DNA from: Ochotona curzoniae
Lineage: Eukaryota; Chordata; Mammalia; Lagomorpha; Ochotonidae
Direction of reading: 5' to 3'
DNA length: 64,000 nt
Assembly (NCBI RefSeq): GCF_017591425.1
Contig: NW_024466399.1
Coordinates: forward strand, 620,001-684,000
Made by a program: the position numbers and the translations under genes
The notes under the pieces: model-generated
Database searches by the model: none
The model's input: only the letters and a program-made list of their open reading frames with translations
What the model was told of the DNA's origin: nothing
Part shown: positions 56,455 to 64,000 of the stretch, piece by piece
Numbering within the stretch: position 1 is the stretch's first letter
Layout: each line of letters opens with the position of its first letter

Positions 56455-57300
56455 ATTTTAATTCTTGTTGGCATTCACTGAAATGCCCGATAGGAAAGTT
56501 TGGCCTTGGGCTTATTTTCTTACAATTTGCTGTTAGTCTGTTGATATTTTGTTGCTTCTTGCGTCAGTTTTGGTGCTTGTGTAGGCTGTGGGTATATATT
56601 TGTTTGTAGTGGTTTCTGGCAATCGGTTAGTATGAAGTCAGCAGTAATGTCCATTGCTGTATACTGTTATTTGTTTACCAAAAAGTTGGTTAATTTCTTG
56701 ATCTTTGAGTTCCTCTTCATTTTTCTGCTGTGTTTGTGTCTGTAATCTTACTTTCTTTTAGTCTTAGTGCTTTTTCTTTCCGCGAGGAGTTAGGTCACAG
56801 ATTTGAGATCATTGTTTTAAACGTAAACATTAACAGTTAACGTTTTCTTAATAACTGCTTATGCTACATTTTCCATTTTTTGAAATTGGTGGTTATATTT
56901 TTGATTATTTCGATTTCCCTTTCCTTTTTCTTTGGCCTGCGTGGTTTACAGTGCAGAGCTTATACTCCTAAATTTATGGAATTCTCAGTTTTCCTTCTGT
57001 TGGCGATCTCTGGTTACATTGCACTTAGAATTGAAAAAGATTTCTGTGATTTTAATCTTCATTCATTTGTTGGGACTCTGTGTCCCAAAATGTTTCTCCT
57101 AGACAATATACTATACATTCTTGATTAATCCTTAGTCTCATGGGTTTGTTGGGAGCATTATCCATTTGTCTCTACGTATCTCTTGCTATATAATGTTGTT
57201 CAAGGTCTACCTGAAATTGTAGTGAAATTCTGTTGAGCATAGTATATCTGCTATATAAAATAGTGTGTTGAAGACTGTCCTTTTAAGATTCATTTTGCTC
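56455..57300 (-). mobile_element. Old LINE-1 ORF2 fragment (antisense), piece 3
   Basis: GATTTCTGTGATTTTAATCTTC, ATTTGTTGGGACTCTGTGTC and CAAAATGTTTCTCCTAGACA are clear antisense L1 ORF2 blocks. Together with the two pieces upstream they form one broken L1. Confidence 0.7.
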
Positions 57301-57302
57301 CT

Positions 57303-57640
57303 TTTTTTTTTTTTTAAAGATTTATTTATTTTTATTGGAAAGGCAGATTCGCAGAGAGGAGGAGAGACAGAGAGGAAGATTGTCCATCCGATGGTTCACT
57401 CCCCAAGTGGCTGTATTGGCTGGAACTGAACCGATCCAAAGCCAGGAGCCTGGAACCTCTTCCGGGTCTTCCATATGGGTGCAGGGTCCCCAGGCTTTGG
57501 GATATGCTCCACTGCTTTCCCAGGCCACAAGCAGGGAGCTGAATGGGAAATAGAGCTGCCTTGATTAGAATCGGCACCCATATGGGATCCCAGGTCTGCA
57601 AGGCGAGTCATTTAACTGCTGGTCTATTGTACTAACCCCT
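57303..57640 (-). mobile_element. C SINE, near full length
   Basis: Poly-T and AAAGATTTATTTATTTTTAT, GGGTGCAGGGTCCCCAGGCT, GGCACCCATATGGGATCCCA and head CTATTGTACTAACCCC. Confidence 0.92.
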
Positions 57641-57648
57641 CACCCCCC

Positions 57649-57966
57649 TTTTTTTTAAGATTGGAAAGGCAGATATACAAAAGAAAAGGAGAACCAGAAA
57701 GAAAGATCTGCCATTTGCTGGTTTGCTCCCCAAGTAGATTCAGTGGCCGGAGCTGAGCCGATCCCAAGCCAGGAAACCATGGGCTTCTCCCAGGTTTTTG
57801 ATGTGTGTGCAGGGTCCCAAGGCTTTGAGCCGTCCTCAACTGCTTTCAGACGCCACAAGGAAGGAACTGCAAGGAAAATGGAACAGCCGGAATACGACCT
57901 GGTGTCCATACAGGATCCCAGCACATCCAAGACGGGATTTAGCCATTAGGCTATCATGCTGAACCT
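57649..57966 (-). mobile_element. C SINE, near full length
   Basis: TTTTTTTTAAGATTGGAAAG tail (shortened), GGCCGGAGCTGAGCCGATCC and head AGGCTATCATGCTGAACC. It lies eight bases beyond the previous copy. Confidence 0.9.
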
Positions 57967-58662
57967 GAAGACTTGATGTTCTTGTAGAATTGTGCCTTTC
58001 CACTTTGACGTTGTTGATTTCTTCCTTCACTGTGATTCCACATGTTTGTGATTATTTTGTCTTATACGTCAACCTTTTTCGATGTATATTGCTTTGCTGT
58101 GTCTTCCTTTTTAAAAATTAGCTTTTTAAAAATTATTATTGCTGTTGTCCGTAGCACGATTTTGTAAATACAGGTATTTTCACTTCTACCCCTTTTCCCT
58201 TAATCTTTCAGTAGCTTTTTTCTTCATAATTACAATTTGACTTTCACGAAAAAGGAAGGGTCTTTGAATTTTAAGAGTTTCTGTAAGAAAGAAGGTAGTA
58301 AATTCTTTGACGCTTTCTTTCTTTAGAACAAATCTTGAAACAAATTATTTCCAGAAAATGAAGATTTTAACTGATCTCAAGATAATTTAATTTTGAATGC
58401 TTTGAGATTTCATTGTAAGTATTACAGTTTAATAGGTTGCAAAGAATTCTCTTCACATAATATAGTCAAAGTTTTTCTCTGCAAATCAAATCATGAGTTT
58501 AGCTTCTTACTGCATTATTATTATTGCTGTTTCATCAGTTACATAATTTTTTCCTGTGGCAGTTAACATTGTTTTGGTGATTTTTTTTTTTCCCAGCTGT
58601 CTATCAGCTCTTCTTTAAATGTATGTATAATGTTTTAAACCTTTTTGTTTGTTTGTTTTTAG
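57967..58662. other. ZMYM2: Intron 4, 3' end and acceptor
   Basis: Repeat-free, T-rich. The acceptor is (GTTT)n-like GTTTGTTTGTTTTTAG|GTAGG, with a second GTAG four bases on. Confidence 0.55.
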
Positions 58663-58734
58663 GTAGGTAGCCATCCAAGTTTCCTGAAGGAGGTTCGCGA
58701 TCACATGCAGGACTCCTTCTTAATGCAGCCCGAG
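58663..58734 (+). CDS. ZMYM2: ZMYM2 coding exon 5 (residues 505-528): linker between MYM fingers 4 and 5
   Basis: This is a 72-base microexon-like segment of 24 codons, VGSHPSFLKEVRDHMQDSFL and four more residues. It holds no cysteine and links the fingers. It is phase 0 on both sides, follows a 7-kb intron and begins GTAGGTAG after the AG. The donor is CGAG|GTAAGC. Frame-neutral skipping is therefore possible. The conserved text and correct join to both neighbours make it a real exon despite its size. Confidence 0.94.
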
Positions 58735-58807
58735 GTAAGCAGCAGCGTGAATGTGGCTGAGGCCCTAGCCTTTCCAGTGTGAATATGCATCTCAAGAGTC
58801 AGATGTT

Positions 58808-59125
58808 GGGCCCAGCGCCGTGGCCTAGTGACTAAAGTCCTCATCTTGAACGCGCCAGGATTGCATATGGGTGCTAGTTCTAATCCCGGTAGCTCCACTT
58901 CCCATCCAGCTCCCTGCTTGTGGCCTGGGAAAGCAGTGGAGGATGGCCCAAAGCTTTGGCACCCTGCACCCGTGTGGGAGACTGGGAAGAGGATCTGGGC
59001 TCCTGACTTTGGGTCGGTGCAGCACCGGCCGTTGCAGTTACTTGGGGAGTGAATCATCAGACAGAAGATCTTTCTCTCTGTGTATCTGACTTTCCAATAA
59101 AAATAAATAAATCTTTAAAAAAAAA
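58808..59125 (+). mobile_element. C SINE 73 bases past the exon 5 donor
   Basis: AGAGTCA(G/G)ATGTT-type 13-bp duplications lie at 58795-58807 and 59126-59138 with one mismatch. A full body and AATAAAAATAAATAAATCTT tail are present, in the sense direction of the gene. Confidence 0.94.
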
Positions 59126-59213
59126 AGAGTCAGGTGTTATTTTGAAGCACATAAAAATACATGAGATCACATGATGGAAGTTTATCTCTTTAAAGACTGA
59201 TATCACCTTTTCT

Positions 59214-59533
59214 ATTTTTAAGATCTATTTATTTTTGTTGGAAAGGTAGATTCATAAAGAGAAGGAGAGACAGAAAAAGGTGGTTTTGTCCACTGGTTCA
59301 CGCCTCAAATGGTCTCAACAGCTAAAGCTGAGTCAATCCTAAGGCAGGAAATGGGAGCTTCTAGATTTCCCGCATGGGTACAGATTCCCAAGGCTTTGAG
59401 CCGTCCTCTACTGCTTTTCTAGGATATAACCTGGAAGCTGGGTGGGAAGTGATGGGACCAGAACTGGTGTCCATATGGGATCCCAATGGTTGCAAGGTAA
59501 GGTTTGAGTTACTGAATCATCACATAGGGCCTA
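59214..59533 (-). mobile_element. C SINE, near full length
   Basis: TTAAGATCTATTTATTTTTG tail and GGTGTCCATATGGGATCCCA. The head is degraded at CATCACATAGGGCC. It is opposite in orientation to the copy 90 bases upstream, giving a potential intronic hairpin next to exon 5. Confidence 0.85.
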
Positions 59534-59887
59534 ATATTCTGTTTACACTGAATTTTACATGTATTTTCTTGTGTGATGCCCATTTGCTTTTATATATTGA
59601 TGTTTTTAAAAATTGTTTTCAGACATAATTTTTAAGGCATAATATCTTATACATACTACCACACAAAAGAAGAGTTGAATCCTTTGTTTATGTTAATCCA
59701 TGTAAATGAATTGGAACAGAAGTGTGTTAATGTATACAACCAGAACTTTTAGCTATAATGCAGTAATTAAAATAAAGTTTGCATTGATAGATTATTACAT
59801 TAATCTATACAATTTTTTAGATTTTGTTCCCTAATGTCCCTTAAAGCCAATAAAAAATTATTTCTTACTTGGAGTCCAATTAATGAT

Positions 59888-60079
59888 CGTGGCCTGTAAA
59901 AGCAGTAGAGGGTGGCCCAAAGCCACGGGACCATGCACCCATATGGGAGACCCAGAAGAAACTCCTGGCTCCTGGCTTTGGATTGGCTTAGCTCCGGCCG
60001 TTGTAGCCGTTTGGGGAGTGAACCACTGGACAGAGTACCTTTCCATCTCTCCTCCTCTATGTAAATCTGCCTTTCCGAA

Positions 60080-60131
<52 letters not shown>
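59888..60131 (+). mobile_element. C SINE, 5'-truncated
   Basis: It starts at GTGGCCTGTAAAAGCAGTAG, runs through GAGACCCAGAAGAAACTCCT and ends in the (TAA)n tail. Confidence 0.88.
60081..60131. repeat. (TAA)17 microsatellite
   Basis: Seventeen uninterrupted TAA units have grown from the SINE tail. Confidence 0.97.
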
Positions 60132-60133
<2 letters not shown>

Positions 60134-60164
60134 TCCTTGTTGTATATCTCCCTGAAGTAGAATG

Positions 60165-60325
60165 AGTCACACCTTTGGGCCATGTTCAGCTCTTTTTCCC
60201 AGGCCATTAGCTGGCTGTTGGATCCGAAGTGGAGCAGCTAGACGTGAACTGGAGCCCTGTGTGACTACGAGTATGGGATGGCTTGCACCGTAGGTGGCAG
60301 CTCCATTAGCTGTGCCACACCTTGG
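60165..60325 (-). mobile_element. Old C SINE, head half
   Basis: CCATTAGCTGGCTGTTGGAT, GAGTATGGGATGGCTTGCAC and TAGCTGTGCCACACC. Confidence 0.6.
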
Positions 60326-60514
60326 TACCACTCCTGGTCTTCGGTGACCTCAGTTCCCCCAATTTTCATTCCATGGTCATTGAAACTTTGCATTTTTGCT
60401 TTTTTTGGGTCTTGTTCTCCCTCCCCACAATCCGTACTCCTTTTGTGCTATATTTTGATGTTTTCAGAATCAGCTGTTAATAGCGTATTGTTTTTACTTC
60501 TTAAAAATTTTTTA

Positions 60515-60715
60515 TTTTGTTTTTGTTACTTTTTTATATATGTAATTAGGGTGCAAAAGGTCAAGGGTTAGAAGAAGGTGGGTAAGACTGTCATTTTTCA
60601 TTCTCTTCTTGCATTACTCTGTCTGGGGGAAGGGGAAAGACGGGGGGAGAAGCCACTGCCAACCTCCCAACCATCCCTGGGTCCCTGACGTGGGGCATGC
60701 CTCGAGGAATGGCAT
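60515..60715 (-). mobile_element. 3' tip of the 3.2-kb GC-rich retroelement family
   Basis: T-rich tail then GTAATTAGGGTGCAAAAGGT and CAAGGGTTAGAAGAAGGTGG, which align with 53385-53570. A severely 5'-truncated insertion. Confidence 0.7.
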
Positions 60716-60871
60716 AGTGTAATTTTAATCTCAGATTATCTGATTTTCATCTCAAAAGTCCTATTTTTCTTTTGTTTTGTATTCCTTGTCTTGTATTCAT
60801 GTTTTCTTCTGAATTTTAAATATGTATATTAAGAATTTTAAAATTTATTTTAATTAGTATATAATATATAT

Positions 60872-61135
60872 TACTTTACTTGGAAGTCAGAGAGAGAGGA
60901 AGAGAGATCTTCCTTCTCCTGGTTCACTCCCCAAGGCCCGATCCTTCATCACTCATCTCCCAGTTGAGTGAAGACACCCAGACAGATGAGTCCTCTTTTC
61001 CTGCTTTCTCCAGGTGTATATTAGCAAGGGGCTGGTTTGGAAGTGGAGCAGCCAGGACACAGGCTGCAGCTCTTATGGGATGCCAGCCTCCTGGGGGTAC
61101 CTTGAGCCTCTGCCGCACAGTTTTGGCCCCAGTCT
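60872..61135 (-). mobile_element. Old C SINE
   Basis: TTACTTGGAAGTCAGAGAGA, TTCTCCTGGTTCACTCCCCA and GCTCTTATGGGATGCCAGCC. Confidence 0.7.
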
Positions 61136-61950
61136 TGTATATGCTGTGTAGGTAGCCCCACAGGATAGTTTGAACCTCCTGTCTCCTCTTTCCTGGAAAG
61201 GAGTTATTTTGCCTATTGTTTCTTGGTGGTTGTATGGTTCTTTGGTGTCTAGATTGTTTCTTTTCATAAATGCTGAGCTCAAAGAAATTGAAAATATCTT
61301 TAGGTATTAAACCTTTTTTGGGTATCACTGCAGTTTGCAAGATTTTCCTTTCCCAATGCTGCTTGCTCTGATCTTCTGTTATTTTGTAGAGTGGCCTTTG
61401 ATTTTTGTTTGTTGATTTTTTTTCTCAACTCTTGATTTGGAAAGTACAGCTTTGTTCTGAATGACCTTGTAAATGATGTTATGTTTCTTATCAATATTTC
61501 ATATAAGGGAGCATATGATTTCTGCTTGTGCTGTTACTGTATTTTAACTTGGTTTACTTGCTTAAGGGTTGTGGAGGATGTCTCTCATGTTTTGAGGGTT
61601 AGGTTACTATTTTTCCCTCCTTATCTAAGCGTTTGACAGGTTATCTTTGGTACTGTGCAAATATCCTGTTCGGTAATGCTTTTATTCTCTGTATAGTGTC
61701 CTTTTTGAGTTAGAAAAGTTTAGGTTTTTTTTTTTTTTTTTAGTTGTAAAAGTGTAGCGATGGGTGTGGCGGCTGCTGGATTGATTAATTGATCCAACAG
61801 CTCGGGTTGATTCAATGACAAGTTTTGACCTTGTAAGTCAAGCTAGAATTTTAATAGAATGGTTTATACAGATATGAAGGTGTCTCGAAAAATACAACTT
61901 CCTTTCTAATTGTAGCTTTAAAAACTTTGTTTTTGTGTTTGTAATTTTAG
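61136..61950. other. ZMYM2: Intron 5, 3' part and acceptor
   Basis: No SINE. The acceptor GTTTGTAATTTTAG|AAATA at 61950 is preceded by a T-rich tract. Confidence 0.5.
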
Positions 61951-62101
61951 AAATATGGAAAACTGACAACTTGTACTGGTTGCCGGGCACAGTGCAGGTT
62001 TTTTGATATGACTCAGTGTATAGGTCCTAATGGATATATGGAGCCATATTGTTCAACTGCTTGCATGAACAGTCACAAGACGAAATATGCAAAATCACAA
62101 A
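61951..62101 (+). CDS. ZMYM2: ZMYM2 coding exon 6 (residues 529-578 plus first base of 579): MYM finger 5
   Basis: It begins KYGKLTTCTGCRAQCRFFDM. C536 and C539, with C562 and C566 (YCSTAC), form finger 5; C543 and C551 lie between. Where I remember Thr in human (GCRTQC), this sequence has Ala541. The exon ends CAA A|GTAAGT, phase 1, with Ser579 completed by the next exon. It is too short and split to show as a long ORF but is fully in frame with its neighbours. Confidence 0.95.
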
Positions 62102-62217
62102 GTAAGTTTCAGGTATTTTGAAAGTTTAACTTTTTGCACAAATAATAATTACTCTTTCTCCATTAACCTTGTCTTCGTGCTTTTTAAACATTTTTAAAAA
62201 CATTAAAAAATTTTTTA

Positions 62218-62830
62218 TTTTTAATGTTTTTGTATTTGAGAGGGATGGGTGCCCTTGTTGCCCATCACCAGAATTGGCTGTCACGTGAACCCAGTCTATC
62301 CCATACCCATTCTGGTTCTAGTGGCCCACCCCCAGACCCAGCCTGTATGTATGTGGTAGGATGCTGCAGCCTTCCCCAGCTTTCCTTGCCTGCCTCTGCT
62401 CTGGGCCCTTGCATTCACCATTGGGAGCTATGGCCTGGAAGGGGTGTCCTCAGAGTTCCCTTCCAGGCCTGTTAACCAGCCCCGGATGCTGTGTGAGCTC
62501 TCAGTTCCTTCAGGCCAGCCTGTCATGGCCGACCAGTCATGGCCTTTGCTGGTGGGTACTACAGCCTGTTCCAGACTTAGTTTTTGATTTTCCTCTTGTG
62601 AAGCACCTTGCCTCAGCTCCCTCACCTATGAGTGCTGTGGCCCAGTCTGTGGATGCCCCCAGAAGTGAGGAATGACTTCCTCACCTGTCAGACATGCCTT
62701 CAGTGGCCCCCAACTCCCTTCCCCAGGCAGTCTGCAGCATGGGGGCCGGGATGGTCCTGGCCTGGTATTAAACACCTTCCATGTTGTGGCTTTGCACGGT
62801 GATGGGTGAAGTTCCCCACATATCTTAAAA
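62218..62830 (-). mobile_element. GC-rich block resembling the body of the 3.2-kb retroelement
   Basis: A T-rich lead (about 62160-62235) is followed by 600 bases of GC-rich, semi-repetitive sequence in the same style as 4200-6700, with motifs like CACCCCCAGACCCAGCCTG, GGGAGCTATGGCCTGGAA and GGTGGGTACTACAGCCTGTT. It is more diverged than the two long arms. Confidence 0.5.
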
Positions 62831-63343
62831 AAAAAAAATAAACGACTGCTGACACGCTGGGATAGTTAGCATAGTTTTGGCATTACGTAGGCTTGGAGTC
62901 CCCGCCAGCTATCGCCTGTTTTTCTCTCGGCATTCTAACACTTGACTAGGTGCAAGGTAACTTAGGCACGTGTCTGTAGCTGGGCTATGCCAGTTCTTAA
63001 AATGATTTAATTTTCTTATTTTGTTATCACGTTATGCCACTTCAAAACTATTCTCGTTAGTTGCGTCATCATACACTTCTTAATTTAACTTCTTGATTTT
63101 TCAAAGTAGTGTTCTAGCTAAAATTGTTGTTCCTTCCCAAAGTTACGTGGATGTAACGTATCTTTCAGTACATAATACCAGATTTGTATTTCGTGACTTG
63201 CTAAAGATGCAATTAAAAGAATAGTCGATAGAAGGCTCTGCTAAAAGTCGTCTCCGCCTGCAAGATTTAAAAAAAAAACACAACAAAAACAACAACTTCC
63301 ATTGCTTTCTAACAAAATCAGATATGTTCCTTTTCTCTTTTAG
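62831..63343. other. ZMYM2: Intron 6, 3' part and acceptor
   Basis: Unique sequence, ending TTCCTTTTCTCTTTTAG|GTTTG. Confidence 0.55.
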
Positions 63344-63459
63344 GTTTGGGAATAATTTGCCATTTTTGTAAGCGAAACTCTTTACCTCAGTACCAAGCCA
63401 CGATGCCTGATGGAAAACTGTATAACTTTTGCAATTCCAATTGTGTGGCTAAATTTCAG
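63344..63459 (+). CDS. ZMYM2: ZMYM2 coding exon 7 (residues 579-617): MYM finger 6; gene continues beyond the window
   Basis: A|GT completes Ser579; then LGIICHFCKRNSLPQYQATM. C584 and C587, with C608 and C612 (FCNSNC), form finger 6. I recall FCNSSC in human, so Asn611 would be a substitution between the last two cysteines. The donor is TTCAG|GTTTGT, phase 0. The remaining fingers and the C-terminal domain are outside the window. As I recall the full protein has about 1377 residues, so just under half is here. Confidence 0.95.
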
Positions 63460-64000
63460 GTTTGTTGCTTATTTTCTATCCCCTCCACTCCCAAGAAAAC
63501 AACACATAGAAAATCAGCAGTGTAATGCGCTTTATTACTTTTTTGAGGGTCAGGTTGATGGATGGGGATTCTAAAATAAGTCACAGGAAACATCTGCTTT
63601 CTACTTTGGTACAAATGTGCTTGAATTGTTACTTTGCTACACACATTTGATATAATTGAGGTTAGTGCCTGGTCTTATGAAATAGTTTGTATAAAATACA
63701 AGCCTTACAGAAAACCTAACCTGTGATGAATGAGTGAAGGTCCTAGGTGTATTTCCCCGGAAGTGATGAGCATCTGTGCTTCATTAAGTCATATGAAAAT
63801 GGGATCTGACTTCTCACAGCAGGCTTGAATTGAATACACAGTTACAGAGAGACAGTTCTTTCATTTTGGTAAATGGGAAACACTTTCACCCAGAGTTCTT
63901 CAGTATTTCTGACGGGATAGTAATACTGGCATAGTTCAAACGCACCTGTTGACTGCTAGAAAGAAATACTTTACAGGTGATTCAAGCATTAATTTTTTAG
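63460..64000. other. ZMYM2: Intron 7, 5' part (runs off the window)
   Basis: Unique AT-rich sequence without a recognised element. Confidence 0.5.

Noticed and set aside
1..64000. CRISPR arrays, operons or a defence-type system
   Set aside because: The tandem repeats are minisatellites without unique spacers, and gene structure is eukaryotic throughout.

Overview
This is a stretch of mammalian nuclear DNA with split genes, a CpG island and dense retroposons. The dominant repeat is a tRNA-derived SINE with A and B box heads and A-rich tails ending in an AATAAA/AAATCTTT-type sequence. I recognise it as the lagomorph C SINE family (CSINE). Tails reading TGACTTTCCAATAAAAATAAATAAATC differ from the rabbit form I know, so pika (Ochotona) is my best guess; order Lagomorpha is firm, the genus is inference.

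The only protein-coding gene I can support is the 5' part of ZMYM2 (ZNF198, zinc finger MYM-type 2), on the + strand. The first coding exon starts at ATG 43028. It is followed by exons at 48707-48992, 50588-50753, 51457-51669, 58663-58734, 61951-62101 and 63344-63459. They join in frame without a stop into the first 617 residues: an acidic, disordered N-terminus with two SUMO-interacting motifs and six MYM-type zinc fingers. The rest of the gene lies beyond the right edge.

The promoter is a CpG island at about 12740-15190, with two CCAAT boxes and a GC box just upstream of the probable start near 14050. A noncoding exon 1 ends at 14153 or 14255. A well-formed candidate noncoding exon 2 lies at 15289-15357. 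A 5' intron of about 28 kb then runs to the coding exon and is mostly SINEs, often nested.

The left 12 kb is intergenic. It holds LINE-1 fragments, SINEs and one arm of a large inverted repeat. Both arms (4008-7067, minus; 18678-21896, plus) belong to one noncoding GC-rich retroelement family of about 3.2 kb. The plus copy looks like a complete insertion with a 14-bp target-site duplication and A-rich tail. Shorter pieces lie at 290-650, 53330-53790, 60515-60715 and possibly 62218-62830. The two long copies flank the promoter in opposite orientations. The minus arm carries a SINE at a site that is empty in the other arm.

Inside the gene, SINEs are roughly twice as often antisense as sense by eye. 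Intron 4 (51670-58662) also carries an old antisense LINE-1 broken by SINEs. I see no CRISPR array, rRNA or functional tRNA gene, and no second protein-coding gene.
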